A stretch of DNA of 64,000 nucleotides from Micromonospora zamorensis (GTDB taxonomy: Bacteria > Actinomycetota > Actinomycetes > Mycobacteriales > Micromonosporaceae): NCBI RefSeq assembly GCF_900090275.1, contig NZ_LT607755.1:6758001-6822000 (forward strand). The letters run 5' to 3'. Of the stretch, positions 1 to 8,793 are shown in pieces. The notes beneath the pieces were generated by a model. That model was not told the DNA's origin. It was given only the letters and a program-made list of their open reading frames with translations, and did not search any database. Within the stretch, counting starts at the first letter, position 1. Each line of letters begins with the position of its first letter. Position numbers and translations under genes: made by a program.

Positions 1-936
1 GTGCTCTTCGTCCTCCAGGAGGCCCGGGTCGCCGAGCCGATCCTGCCGCTGCGGCTGTTCCGGAGCGCCACCTTCGCGCTGGCCAACTCGGCACTGCTCA
101 TCATCGGTCTGGTGATGTTCGGTTCGATCATCTTCATCCCGCTGTACCTGCAGATCGTCAAGGGCGCCTCGCCGACCCGCAGCGGTCTGCTGATGCTGCC
201 GATGATGGCCGGCATCATCATCACCTCGATCCTGACCGGCCGGGCGATGACCCGGATCGGCCGGTACAAGTGGTTCCCGGTGGCCGGCTCGGTGACCCTG
301 CTGGTCGGCATGTTCCTGTTCACCCAGCTGGAGGTGGCCACCTCCCTCTGGGTGGCCTTCGGGTTCATGGTGGTGATCGGCGTCGGGCTGGGTCTGTGTA
401 TGCAGTCGCTGATCCTGGCGGTGCAGAACGCTGTCTCCGTGCGCGACCTGGGGGCCGGCACCTCCTCGGCGACCTTCTTCCGGTCTCTGGGCGGTTCGTT
501 CGGGGTGGCGATCCTCGGCACGGTGCTGTCGTCCCGGCTGGCCAGCGGGCTGTCCGACCGGCTGCCCGGTGCCATCGCGCAGCTCCCGCCGCAGGAGCAG
601 GCCGCGGTGGCGGCGAGTGGTGGCACCAACATCTCGATCAACGACCCGGCGACCATCCTGGCCCTGCCGGGGCCGGTCCGCGCGGCCATCCAGGGCGCCT
701 TCGTCGACGCGCTGGACATGGTCTTCCTGACCGCCGGTCTGATCGCCATCGTGGCGGTGGTGGTCACCCTGACGCTGCCCAACACGCAACTGCGGGGCGC
801 CGGCCCGCAGGGCGCGACCGGCGGCGCGGACCCGCTCGGCGGTGAGGCCCCGGCACCGGGCGGCAAGCCGCTGACCCGCGAGTCCAAGGAAGAGGCCGCC
901 GCCGACATGGAGGCCAAGTCCCAGACGATGATCTGA
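1..936 (+). CDS. MFS drug exporter, DHA2 (EmrB/QacA) family, 3' part
   Basis: This is the C-terminal part of a proton-driven multidrug exporter in the cytoplasmic membrane. The 311 visible residues hold about seven hydrophobic segments, a conserved Ser-Gly-Leu-Leu-Met-Leu-Pro turn near residue 60, and the QS/AVQNAV plus FFRSLGGSFGVAILGT segment typical of the last helices of DHA2 proteins. Full-length relatives have about 14 helices and 480-550 residues, so the gene begins upstream of the window and the GTG at base 1 is probably internal. The tail is hydrophilic (Gly/Pro then Glu/Lys-rich). It converges on a TetR gene 26 bp away, a common exporter-repressor pairing, but control of this exporter by that repressor is inference. 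Substrate unknown. Confidence 0.85.
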   Translation: MLFVLQEARVAEPILPLRLFRSATFALANSALLIIGLVMFGSIIFIPLYLQIVKGASPTRSGLLMLPMMAGIIITSILTGRAMTRIGRYKWFPVAGSVTLLVGMFLFTQLEVATSLWVAFGFMVVIGVGLGLCMQSLILAVQNAVSVRDLGAGTSSATFFRSLGGSFGVAILGTVLSSRLASGLSDRLPGAIAQLPPQEQAAVAASGGTNISINDPATILALPGPVRAAIQGAFVDALDMVFLTAGLIAIVAVVVTLTLPNTQLRGAGPQGATGGADPLGGEAPAPGGKPLTRESKEEAAADMEAKSQTMI

Positions 937-962
937 GCGAGGTTGGTGTCGGTCCGGGTCGG

Positions 963-1595
963 TCAGGCGGGGCGGCGGTAGACGCCGTACCACCAGGTCG
1001 CGGCCAACTCTCTCGCAGCCGACGCGTCGGTGTCGGGGTCGGCCGAGGTGGCGCTGACGTGATCGGCGAGGAAGCGGTCGCCGCCGATCACGATCAGCCG
1101 GCTCGCGGTCACCGGATCGATGCCCGCGGGGGTGCGCCCGGCCTCCTGTTCGGCGCGGAGCACCTGCACGGTGCGCGCCACGAACTGTTCCAGGCCTGCG
1201 GCCCAGTACTCCCGGACCACCTCGTCGTACGCGGCGACCTCGCTGACCGCCGCAAGCACCGGGGCGTACGTCCGGTATATCCGGATCACGTCGGCGAAGA
1301 TCTCGGTCAGCGACGCGAGCGGATCGGCCGGACCGGCGGGGTTCCACTCGCCCGTGCGGCCGAAGGAGCTCTCCCGCATGGTGCCGGCGAGACGCATGAG
1401 CAGTTCGCTCTTGTCCCGGAAGTGGGTGTAGAAGGTCGACCGCGCCACCCCGGCCTCGGCGGCGATCCGCTGCACGCCCAGGTCGGTGAAGCGGATCCCC
1501 TCCTGGAGGAGCCGCTCGGTGGCCGCCAGCACCCGCGCTTCGACGGCGGCCCGCCCATCGGGGTTGCGTGGGCGACGGCGGGTGATCGAAGGCAT
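963..1595 (-). CDS. TetR family transcriptional regulator
   Basis: A 210-residue DNA-binding repressor. The N-terminus carries the TetR helix-turn-helix (residues about 14-60: an ATERLLQEG helix, then AAEAGVARSTFYTHFRDKSEL, the family's recognition-helix signature split here by description). The C-terminal half is an all-helical ligand and dimerisation domain with no recognisable ligand signature. The start is the ATG giving MPSITRRRP; the reading frame stays open far upstream but there it is antisense to the aldo/keto reductase. It is divergent from that reductase with 126 bp between the starts, and a 15-bp palindrome sits in the gap, so it probably controls itself and the reductase. Ligand unknown. 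Confidence 0.9.
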   Translation of the reverse strand: MPSITRRRPRNPDGRAAVEARVLAATERLLQEGIRFTDLGVQRIAAEAGVARSTFYTHFRDKSELLMRLAGTMRESSFGRTGEWNPAGPADPLASLTEIFADVIRIYRTYAPVLAAVSEVAAYDEVVREYWAAGLEQFVARTVQVLRAEQEAGRTPAGIDPVTASRLIVIGGDRFLADHVSATSADPDTDASAARELAATWWYGVYRRPA

Positions 1596-1646
1596 AGCCG
1601 GAATCCTAGGTGGGCGGGTGCGGGGTGGGCGACGTACGCTCGTTGC

Positions 1647-1661
1647 CGGACACACTGTCCG
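1647..1661. promoter_or_regulatory. Candidate TetR operator palindrome
   Basis: CGGACACACTGTCCG: six-base arms CGGACA/TGTCCG around a 3-bp centre, lying between the divergent TetR and aldo/keto reductase starts. Its position and symmetry fit a TetR-family binding site. Binding is inferred, not shown. Confidence 0.6.
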
Positions 1662-1721
1662 ACACTCTGACCAGGGAGCGCCCGACTGCGGCCTCCGACC
1701 CCGCACCGCGAGGAGCGACAC

Positions 1722-2756
1722 GTGAAGTACCGACTGTTGGGCACCACCGGGGTGTACGTCTCGGAGATCTCGCTCGGCGCGATGACCTTCGGTGGCAGCG
1801 GACACCCCCTCTGGGGCACCCTCGGCGGGCTGGCGCTGCCCGACGTTCAGCGGATGGTGGACACCGCGCTGGACGCCGGGGTCAACTTCATCGACACCGC
1901 AGACGGCTACAGCGACGGCGAGAGCGAGGAGCTGCTCGGCCAGGCGCTCGGCAAGCGGCGCCGCGACGTGGTGCTGGCCACCAAGGTGCACTCCCGGACC
2001 GGCCCCGGCCCGAACGACGTGGGCACCTCCCGGCTGCACATCATGCAGAACCTGGAGGACAGCCTGCGCCGGCTGGGCACCGATCACATCGACCTGTACC
2101 AGATCCACAACTTCGACCAGGTCACCCCCATGGAGGAGATGCTGCGGGCGCTGGACGACGCGGTCCGGCAGGGCAAGGTCCGCTACATCGGCGCCGCCAA
2201 CTTCGCCGCCTGGCAGATGTCCAAGGCGCTGGGCATCTCCGCCCGGGAGAAGCTGGCCGGCTTCGTCTCGGTGCAGGAGTACTACTCCCTGCTGGGCCGC
2301 GACGTGGAGCGCGACGTGGTGCCGATGGCGCTCGACGCGGGTGTCGGGCTGACCGTGTGGAGCCCGCTCGCCGGTGGTTTCCTCTCCGGCAAGGTCAGCC
2401 GGGACGGCGCCGTCGCCGACAGCGGCGCGCGCAGCGCCCAGCCCGGGTACGCCAGCTTCACCCCCTTCGACCCGGAGCACGCCTTCGCCGTGGTCGACGT
2501 GCTCAAGGGTGTCGCCGAGCGGCACGAGGTGAGCCCGGCCCGGGTGGCGGTCGCCTGGCTGTTGTCCCGACCGGCGGTGACCAGCGTGATCGTCGGTGCG
2601 CGCAAGCAGGAGCAGTTGGTGGACAACATCGCCGCCTCGGATCTCACCCTGACCGAGCAGGACCTCACCGAACTGGACGAGGCCACCAAGCTGCCGGTCG
2701 CGTACCCGAACTGGATCCAGGAGGGGTTCTTCGCGGGGCTCCGCCACCCGCAGTGA
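1722..2756 (+). CDS. Aldo/keto reductase
   Basis: A 344-residue cytosolic NADPH-dependent oxidoreductase that reduces aldehydes or ketones. The catalytic tetrad of the superfamily is visible: Asp61 (in FIDTADGY), Tyr63, Lys88 (LATKV) and His129 (YQIHNFD). The C-terminal SVIVGARKQEQLVDN segment is the phosphate-binding part of the cofactor site. Length and the GTTGVYVSEISLGAMTFG opening match the YajO/voltage-channel-beta-subunit-like branch. The gene is divergent from a TetR repressor and shares its candidate operator, so expression is probably ligand-induced. Natural substrate unknown; xenobiotic or secondary-metabolite carbonyls are possible. Confidence 0.93.
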   Translation: MKYRLLGTTGVYVSEISLGAMTFGGSGHPLWGTLGGLALPDVQRMVDTALDAGVNFIDTADGYSDGESEELLGQALGKRRRDVVLATKVHSRTGPGPNDVGTSRLHIMQNLEDSLRRLGTDHIDLYQIHNFDQVTPMEEMLRALDDAVRQGKVRYIGAANFAAWQMSKALGISAREKLAGFVSVQEYYSLLGRDVERDVVPMALDAGVGLTVWSPLAGGFLSGKVSRDGAVADSGARSAQPGYASFTPFDPEHAFAVVDVLKGVAERHEVSPARVAVAWLLSRPAVTSVIVGARKQEQLVDNIAASDLTLTEQDLTELDEATKLPVAYPNWIQEGFFAGLRHPQ

Positions 2757-2792
2757 GGCCACGGCCCCGGGGCCGCTGGCTCCGGGGCCGCC

Positions 2793-3293
2793 CTACTTCA
2801 GGATGAGCCGGTTGGTCTGCTCGAAGACGTCCAGATCTGCCAGCGTCTCGGTGACCGAGGCGGAGAGCGGGGCGGGGAACCGGTCCCGGGCGAAGAAGCC
2901 GGCGTCGGTGGTCTCGTCGGTGACCCGGGCGAGCTGCCCGTCCCACTCCTCCACCTTGAACGCCGTCGTGAAGACCTGGTACGTGTGCCCGTACATGTTG
3001 GTGCTCGTCCGGTCCGGGCCGGTGTAGAGGGCGAACGCGCAGACCCGCAGCGCGCGCAACCCGGTCTCCTCGCGGACCTCGCGGACCGCGCAGTCGGCGA
3101 TCGACTCGCCCAGTTCCATCGCACCGGCCGGCATGGCCCACTGCCCGTTGTCCGAGCGCTGGATCAGCAGGATCCGCCCGGCGTTGTCGCTGACCACGGC
3201 ACGAGCGCCGACGAACATCAGCGTCCGGTCTCCGGCGATCGCGCGTAACTGCCCTACGTATGAGTCGGCCCAGGAGATGCTCACCTGCGACAA
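2793..3293 (-). CDS. NUDIX hydrolase
   Basis: A 166-residue hydrolase of nucleoside-diphosphate-linked compounds. The full Nudix box GX5EX7REUXEEXGU is at residues about 57-79 (GAMELGESIADCAVREVREE, then TGL), preceded by the usual strand ILLIQRSDNGQWAMPAG. The N-terminal 25 residues (SYVGQLRAIAGD) are an extension common in actinobacterial members. Substrate cannot be told from sequence. It is divergent from the acyl-CoA synthetase with only 47 bp between starts, so their promoters must overlap. Confidence 0.92.
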   Translation of the reverse strand: MSQVSISWADSYVGQLRAIAGDRTLMFVGARAVVSDNAGRILLIQRSDNGQWAMPAGAMELGESIADCAVREVREETGLRALRVCAFALYTGPDRTSTNMYGHTYQVFTTAFKVEEWDGQLARVTDETTDAGFFARDRFPAPLSASVTETLADLDVFEQTNRLILK

Positions 3294-3340
3294 CTTACGG
3301 GGGTTCCCAACGTGTGACCGCCGACACTAGCTTGTTACCC

Positions 3341-4990
3341 ATGCGTAGCACGATGATGGACGCCCCCCTTCAGGTCTCCCGGATCCTCGACCACGGCGCA
3401 GGCGTACACGGCACGGCCGAGGTGGTGACCTGGACCGGCGCCGAGCCCCGCCGAATGACGTACGCCGAGGTGGGTCGCACCGCCGCCCGGCTGGCACACG
3501 CGCTGCGCGACGAGTGCGGGGTGACCGGCGACGAGCGGGTCGCCACCTTCATGTGGAACAACAACGAGCATCTGGTCGCGTACTTCGCGGTGCCGAGCAT
3601 GGGTGCGGTGCTGCACACGCTCAACATCCGGCTCTTTCCCGACCAGGTCGTCTACATCGCCAACCACGCCGAGGACCGGGTGGTGCTGGTCGACAGCACG
3701 CTCATCCCGCTGCTGGCCCGGGTGATCGGCGAGCTGAGCACTGTGCGGCACGTGGTGGTGGTCGGCGGTGGCGACCCGGCGCCCCTGGTGGCGGCGGCCG
3801 GCGACCGGATCACCGTGCACCACTGGGACGCGCTGCTCGCCGACCGGCCCGAGGTGTACGACTGGCCCGAGGTGGACGAGCGTGACGCCGCGGCCCTCTG
3901 CTACACCTCGGGCACCACCGGCAACCCGAAGGGCGTGGCCTACTCGCACCGGTCCATCTACCTGCACTCGTTGCAGGTCTGCATGCCGGAGGGCTTCGGT
4001 CTCGGGCCGACCGACCGGGAGCTGGCCATCGTGCCGATGTTCCACGCGATGTCCTGGGGTCTGCCGTACGCGGCCTTCCTCTCCGGCGCGTCGCTGATCA
4101 TGCCGGACCGGTTCCTCCAGGCCGCGCCGATCGCCGAGATGATCGCGGCCGAGCGGCCCACCCTGGCCGGGGCGGTGCCGACCATCTGGACCGATCTGCT
4201 CGCCTACCTGGACAGCCACGACGTCGACACGTCCTCGCTCACCGAGGTGATCGTCGGTGGCTCGGCCTGCCCGCCGGCGCTGATGCACGCGTTCGACGAG
4301 CGCTTCGGAATCGACGTGATCCACGCCTGGGGGATGACCGAGATGTCCCCGCTGGGGTCGGTCTCACGCCCGCCCGCCGGTGCGACCGGGGAGCAGGCGT
4401 GGCGTTACCGCTACACCCAGGGGCGGGTGCCGGCGGGTGTGCAGGCGCGGATCGTCGGCCCGTTGGCCGAGCCGTTGCCCGCCGACGGCAGGGCCGTGGG
4501 CGAGCTGGAGGTCCGTGGGCCGTGGGTGACCGCCCGGTACGTCGGTGACGATGCCCCGGACGAGGAGAAGTTCCGCGACGGCTGGCTACGCACCGGCGAC
4601 GTGGGCACCCTCTCGCCGGACGGCTACATCACGCTGACCGACCGGGCCAAGGACGTGATCAAGTCCGGCGGTGAGTGGATTTCCTCAGTCGAGCTGGAAA
4701 ACGCGCTGATGGGCCACCCAGCGGTGCTGGAGGCATGCGTGGTGGGTGTGCCGGACGAGCGGTGGGACGAACGACCGCTGGCCACCGTGGTGGTCCGGGA
4801 GGGCGCCTCGGTGACCGCCGAGGAGCTGCGGGACTTCCTGGCCGGCTCGGTGGCGCGCTGGCAGCTGCCCGAGCGCTGGGCGTTCATCGACGCGGTGCCG
4901 AAGACCAGCGTGGGCAAGTTCGACAAGAAGGTCGTCCGTTCGCAGTACGCCGGGGGTGAGCTGACTGTCCGGGAGCTGACAGCCCCGTAA
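3341..4990 (+). CDS. Medium/long-chain fatty acyl-CoA synthetase (AMP-binding)
   Basis: A 549-residue adenylate-forming enzyme that activates a fatty or related carboxylic acid with ATP and joins it to CoA. Motifs in order: P-loop YTSGTTGNPKGVAYSHRS (about residues 187-204), the aromatic motif HAWGMTEMSP (about 327-336), the hinge TGDVGTLSPDGYITLTDRAK (about 420-440), and the C-terminal Lys motif KTSVGKFDKK. Overall similarity is to the AlkK/FadD-like medium- and long-chain group. The ATG at 3341 was chosen because the upstream in-frame extension overlaps the divergent NUDIX gene; a second ATG 12 bp downstream is possible. TAGCTT at 3328-3333 could be a -10 element of a short-leader transcript. 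A strong hairpin follows the gene. Confidence 0.92.
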   Translation: MRSTMMDAPLQVSRILDHGAGVHGTAEVVTWTGAEPRRMTYAEVGRTAARLAHALRDECGVTGDERVATFMWNNNEHLVAYFAVPSMGAVLHTLNIRLFPDQVVYIANHAEDRVVLVDSTLIPLLARVIGELSTVRHVVVVGGGDPAPLVAAAGDRITVHHWDALLADRPEVYDWPEVDERDAAALCYTSGTTGNPKGVAYSHRSIYLHSLQVCMPEGFGLGPTDRELAIVPMFHAMSWGLPYAAFLSGASLIMPDRFLQAAPIAEMIAAERPTLAGAVPTIWTDLLAYLDSHDVDTSSLTEVIVGGSACPPALMHAFDERFGIDVIHAWGMTEMSPLGSVSRPPAGATGEQAWRYRYTQGRVPAGVQARIVGPLAEPLPADGRAVGELEVRGPWVTARYVGDDAPDEEKFRDGWLRTGDVGTLSPDGYITLTDRAKDVIKSGGEWISSVELENALMGHPAVLEACVVGVPDERWDERPLATVVVREGASVTAEELRDFLAGSVARWQLPERWAFIDAVPKTSVGKFDKKVVRSQYAGGELTVRELTAP

Positions 4991-5052
4991 CGTTTTCCCA
5001 GGCACTGTCGCCTGTTGGGGCAGGGGTAACTCCTGGAAGATCCCTCCCCAGG

Positions 5053-5089
5053 GGGCGGCCCCGGCGTTCGCACCGCGCCGGGGCCGCCC
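5053..5089 (+). terminator. Rho-independent-like hairpin after acyl-CoA synthetase
   Basis: Perfect 14-bp inverted repeat GGGCGGCCCCGGCG / CGCCGGGGCCGCCC with a 9-base loop, 63 bp past the acyl-CoA synthetase stop. There is no U-tract, which is usual for actinobacterial terminators. Confidence 0.7.
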
Positions 5090-5181
5090 GTTCCACGCGG
5101 GGTTACCCCCGCACCGTCATTGTTGCGAAACTTGTTCGTCTCTGTCCTGATGACGGGGAAATCGGGTGGTCAGCGACCCGA

Positions 5182-6192
5182 TCAGGCGTCGCTGGTGGTG
5201 ATGAGCACCTTGCCCACCGCCGAGTCCTCCACCGCCTGGTGCGCCGCAGCCGTCTCGGCCAGGGCGTAGGAGTGCAGAGGCAGGCCGGCGTCCGCACCGA
5301 CCCGGATTCCACCCTGGCTGGCCGCCGCCGCCACGTCCTTCACGCCCTGCGCCTTGGCCGCCTTCGGCTCCGTGTAGACCAGCACGAACTGCCACCGGGC
5401 GTTCGGCACCATCATCGCCCGGATCGGGATGCTCACCTCGTCGCCGCCGTTGTCGGCGTACATGCAGACCGCGCCGCCGTGCCGCAGCACCTGCACGTCG
5501 ACCGAGGCGTTGCGGGCGGGGGAGACCTCCACGATCGTGTGGACCCCGTCGGGGGCGATCTTGTGGACCTCCTCGACCACGTCCTGTTCCCGGTAGTTGA
5601 TGACATAGGAGGCGCCGGCCGCCGCCGCGAGCTGCGCCTTCTCCGCGCTGCTAACCGTGGCGATCACCGTGGCGTCGGCCCAACGGGCCAGCTGGATCGC
5701 GGCGTTGCCCACCGCGCCGGCCCCGCCCTGCACCAGCACCGTGTGGTCCGCCAGCGCACCGGCGCGCAGCGTGTCCGGCATGAACTCGCCAGCGGTCAGA
5801 CAGCGGTGCGCGGTAAGGAACGGAATGCCCAGGGCAGCTCCCAGCTCGAACGGGGCGTCACCGAGGCGTACCGCCTGGCGGACCGGCACCAGCGTGTACT
5901 CCGCCGACGTGCCCCACGGCCGCTGCCAGGCGGCCTCCCAGATCCAGACGCGCTCACCGATCAGGTCCGGGTCGACCCCTTCGCCGACCGCCTCCACCAC
6001 TCCCGCGCCGTCCTGCCCGGGAATCTGCCACCCGTTCGGCGGGGAACTGCGGCGGGACTTCCAGTCCGTCGGGTTCACCCCCGCGACCGCCATCCGCACC
6101 AGAACCTCGCCCGCAGTCGGCTCCGGCACCGGCCGGTCGACCAGCTCCAGCACCGAAGGGTCGCCGGTGCGCTCGTACACGATGGCTTTCAT
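5182..6192 (-). CDS. NADPH:quinone oxidoreductase, zinc-type alcohol dehydrogenase family
   Basis: A 336-residue medium-chain dehydrogenase/reductase. The N-terminal GroES-like domain starts MKAIVYERTGDPSVLEL, and the Rossmann fold carries the quinone-reductase pattern VLVQGGAGAVGNAAIQLA (about residues 150-167). The catalytic-zinc Cys/His set is not evident, as in quinone oxidoreductases (QOR/ZTA1 type). The start was moved nine codons inward because AGGAGATCACGG precedes this ATG. It is followed in the same direction, after 70 bp, by HAD and SCO6745-like genes, but whether they share a transcript is unclear. Likely a cytosolic reductase of quinones or enones. Confidence 0.9.
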   Translation of the reverse strand: MKAIVYERTGDPSVLELVDRPVPEPTAGEVLVRMAVAGVNPTDWKSRRSSPPNGWQIPGQDGAGVVEAVGEGVDPDLIGERVWIWEAAWQRPWGTSAEYTLVPVRQAVRLGDAPFELGAALGIPFLTAHRCLTAGEFMPDTLRAGALADHTVLVQGGAGAVGNAAIQLARWADATVIATVSSAEKAQLAAAAGASYVINYREQDVVEEVHKIAPDGVHTIVEVSPARNASVDVQVLRHGGAVCMYADNGGDEVSIPIRAMMVPNARWQFVLVYTEPKAAKAQGVKDVAAAASQGGIRVGADAGLPLHSYALAETAAAHQAVEDSAVGKVLITTSDA

Positions 6193-6262
6193 CCGTGATC
6201 TCCTCACCATGCGCGGCATCCGCGCCGAGCACCGCCGGCTGCGGTACCCCGCTCAGCCTCGA

Positions 6263-6916
6263 TCAACCCAGGTCGTCCACCAGCTCCGGGGTCAGCTCAC
6301 CGATCGCTCCCAGCGTCACCACGGCCAGTCGGGCGGCGTCCGGGTCGAGCGGGTACGAACCGTGCGGCACCGCCACCACCCGCATACCCGCCGCGGCCGC
6401 TGAGCGCACCCCGTTGGACGAGTCCTCCACCGCGACGCAGCGGGCCGGGTCGACGCCGAGGCGCTGGGCGACGCTCAGATACACGTCCGGTGCGGGCTTG
6501 CCCCGCTCGGTCTGCTCGGTGGAGAGGGTTGCGCCGAACGCGTCGGTCAGACCGGTGGCGGCCAGCGCCGCCTCGATCAGCCGGGTCGGAGACGAGCTGG
6601 CCAGCCCCAGCGGCCAGCGCGCGGCGAGCCGGCGCACGACCTGATCGGCGCCGTCGATGAGGGGTACGTGGTCCCGGTAGCGCCGGGTCATCTCCTCGAC
6701 GACCTCGCTGGCGACCTGCTCGGCCGTGCGGTCGACGCCCAACTCGCCGCTGAGGTAGTGGGCCCACTCGCCGGTGCTCATGCCCATCAGGCGACGTTGC
6801 GTGTCCGGTTGCCACGTCCCGCCGTGCGCCGCCACGTACGCCCGGCGGACCTCCTCCCACACCGGCTCGGAATCCACGATCACGCCGTCCAGGTCGAAGA
6901 CCACCGCATCAGCCAC
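6263..6916 (-). CDS. HAD superfamily phosphatase (beta-phosphoglucomutase-like)
   Basis: A 217-residue HAD hydrolase, subfamily IA. Motif I is DLDGVIVDSEPVW (residues about 8-20), with both nucleophile and general-acid Asp. Motif II is LASSSP, the Lys of motif III sits in ERGKPAPDVYL, and motif IV is AVEDSSNGVRSA. The helical cap between motifs I and II (MGMSTGEWAHYLSGELG) fits sugar-phosphate or glycerol-phosphate phosphatases. A GTG start is used (VADAVVFDLDG); it lies 32 bp from the preceding minus-strand gene, so the two are probably co-transcribed. Substrate unknown. Confidence 0.9.
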   Translation of the reverse strand: MADAVVFDLDGVIVDSEPVWEEVRRAYVAAHGGTWQPDTQRRLMGMSTGEWAHYLSGELGVDRTAEQVASEVVEEMTRRYRDHVPLIDGADQVVRRLAARWPLGLASSSPTRLIEAALAATGLTDAFGATLSTEQTERGKPAPDVYLSVAQRLGVDPARCVAVEDSSNGVRSAAAAGMRVVAVPHGSYPLDPDAARLAVVTLGAIGELTPELVDDLG

Positions 6917-6948
6917 GGCCCCATCCTGCCCGACGGGCGGGCGCCCGG

Positions 6949-7848
6949 TCAGCCGGGCAGTGCGGGCAGGCCGATCGGGCTGCCGGCCGGGATCAACGCA
7001 TGGCAGGATCGGGCCGTCGGCTCCAGCAGCTCCCGGAGCCGATCCGTGTCGTCTCGGCCCAGTGCCTGCCACGGGTGCGCGGCGGCCCGGTCGGTGGCGT
7101 CCTCGACCGCCTGGAACTCGGCCCGGCCGTGGTCGGTGGCCGTGCCGTCCGCGGTCAGCCAGCCCCGCTGCGCCAACCGCTCGCGGGCGGCGTGCCACTG
7201 CTCCTCGGACCAGCCCCGGCCCAGGAGATTCAGTGGCGACGAGCCGTCCATCGCGATCCGCCACGCCAGCGTCTCCACCGGGTCCAGCCCGGCGGCCACC
7301 AGCGCCGCCACGTGCCCGTCGCCGCGGTGCTCCCGCAGAGTGGTGGCGGCCTGCCAGAGCCGGGCCAGCGGGTACTCCCCGACCGGCAGCGCGGCGTTGA
7401 CCGCGCCGAGCACCCGGCCGGCGGTCTGCGTCGCCGAGGCGGCCCGCTCCAGCAGGTCGGCGGCCTCCGCCAGGTGTGTCTCCGGCAGCTCGTACGTCAG
7501 CTCGGCGAGGGCCTGCACCGCACCGGTGAGGCGGGCACGCAGCGCCTCCTGCGGGGTGGCCAACCGCCACACCGCCGGCAGCGCCCGGGCAACCATCGGT
7601 GGTGCGAAGCTGAAGAACGCGGCGATCACCGGGGCCGCCTCGGTGGCGCCCAGCGGCGCGGCCCGGCCGGCGAAGTAACCCCGCCAGTAGCCGCGTAGCC
7701 CGACCGCCTCGTACGCGGCACGAGCCCGAGGGTGGAAGTAGGTGACCGCGTGCACCGGCTCGAAGTGCGTCCACATCAACCGAGCGGTCCGTCCAGGATC
7801 GTCCAGCGCTGTCACGTGCACCTCCGCGTCCCGGTCCCCGATGCTCAC
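6949..7848 (-). CDS. SCO6745-family protein (SalK-like)
   Basis: A 299-residue protein of the actinobacterial SCO6745 family, sometimes called helix-turn-helix SalK protein. Family marks are RLMWTHFEPVHAVTYFHP (about residues 23-40), RGYWRGYFAGRAAPLG and FFSFAPPMVARALPAVW, then a helical second half ending in a winged-helix-like part with ERLAQRGWLTADGTATDHGR. The last segment looks like a DNA-binding winged helix, but no role is established and no catalytic residues are evident. An in-frame GTG at residue 12 (VTALDDPGR) is an alternative start. It lies upstream of the HAD gene in the same direction. Confidence 0.8.
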   Translation of the reverse strand: MSIGDRDAEVHVTALDDPGRTARLMWTHFEPVHAVTYFHPRARAAYEAVGLRGYWRGYFAGRAAPLGATEAAPVIAAFFSFAPPMVARALPAVWRLATPQEALRARLTGAVQALAELTYELPETHLAEAADLLERAASATQTAGRVLGAVNAALPVGEYPLARLWQAATTLREHRGDGHVAALVAAGLDPVETLAWRIAMDGSSPLNLLGRGWSEEQWHAARERLAQRGWLTADGTATDHGRAEFQAVEDATDRAAAHPWQALGRDDTDRLRELLEPTARSCHALIPAGSPIGLPALPG

Positions 7849-7965
7849 CCCGGGCGGCGGACCGCCCGGGGTGACGCCGAACCTACTGCCGTTGGGTAAC
7901 GGGTCGGAAGCCCCATGTGAACAACTCCATCGCGACCGGGGGACAACCGGGGCGATTCAGGCAGG

Positions 7966-8646
7966 TCACTGGGCGGCGAGCACGTCCACCACGAAGCGCA
8001 GCGGGCCGGTCGGGCGTCCACCTGCGGCAGCCTCGTCGTTGCCGTACGCCAGCTCGCCCGGAATGTCGAGCTGCACCCGGCTGCCCACGGTCACGCCGAC
8101 CAGGCCCTGGTCCCAGCCGGGGATGACCTGGCCGACACCGATCGGGAAGGTGGCCGGCTGCCCGGCCTTCCAGGAGGAGTCGAACTCCTTGCCGTCCTTG
8201 AAGAACACCCCCACGTAGTTGGTGGTGATCGTCTGACCCTTCTGCACGGCAGCGCCCTTGCCCTTGATCAGCGGGGTGACGGCGAGCTTCTTGAGGTCGC
8301 CGGTGCCCTTTGCCACCGTCGGCTTGCTGCCCAGCGCCGGGTCGGAGCCCTCGGGCAACTGCGGCGCGGGGGGTGCGGCGGCATCGGGGGCCGGGGCCGA
8401 GGCGGACGGGGTCGCGCCGGCCTGGTTGGCGGGCTTGTCGTCGCTCCGGTTCCGGTCGATCCACACGAAACCGCCGATCAGCAGCGCCATCACCGCGACG
8501 CCGGCGAGCCCGCCCGCCCACGCCTGGCGGCGGCGCTTCGCGTCGGCAGCCTTCTTCGCCGCCAGCTGGGCCGCCAGCCGGCGGCCCGACTTGGTCGCCG
8601 GGCTCTGGTCGCCCGCCGACCGGTTCTGCTGCGTCCGCTCGCTCAC
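7966..8646 (-). CDS. FKBP-type peptidyl-prolyl cis-trans isomerase, membrane-anchored
   Basis: A 226-residue prolyl isomerase that acts on exported proteins. Order: a short cytoplasmic Lys/Arg/Ala-rich N-terminus, one transmembrane segment (about residues 49-69, AGLAGVAVMALLIGGFVWID), an Ala/Pro linker, and a C-terminal FKBP domain with GVFFKDGKEFDSSWKAGQPA, PIGVGQVIPGWDQGLVGV and LDIPGELAYGN, the core active-site strands. The GTG start (VSERTQQN) has AGGGAG eight bases upstream; the open frame 21 codons further up lacks a ribosome site. Type II orientation puts the isomerase outside the cell. Confidence 0.92.
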   Translation of the reverse strand: MSERTQQNRSAGDQSPATKSGRRLAAQLAAKKAADAKRRRQAWAGGLAGVAVMALLIGGFVWIDRNRSDDKPANQAGATPSASAPAPDAAAPPAPQLPEGSDPALGSKPTVAKGTGDLKKLAVTPLIKGKGAAVQKGQTITTNYVGVFFKDGKEFDSSWKAGQPATFPIGVGQVIPGWDQGLVGVTVGSRVQLDIPGELAYGNDEAAAGGRPTGPLRFVVDVLAAQ

Positions 8647-8793
8647 GTCGTCGACTCCCTGCTGCGAAGGTGTGGCCGGCACCCAGTGCCGGGGGGAAAG
8701 CCGACGCACACGGTACCCGCATCGCGGCCCACCGTGCCCGCCGCGGACGCCTCGGATCGCCCAGCGAGGCAGTTGCGGGGCCTTCGCGGGCGG

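Noticed and set aside
963..2762. 599-residue minus frame joining the TetR gene to antisense of the aldo/keto reductase
   Set aside because: The upstream part has no homology and overlaps a clear plus-strand gene; only the last 210 residues are the TetR protein.
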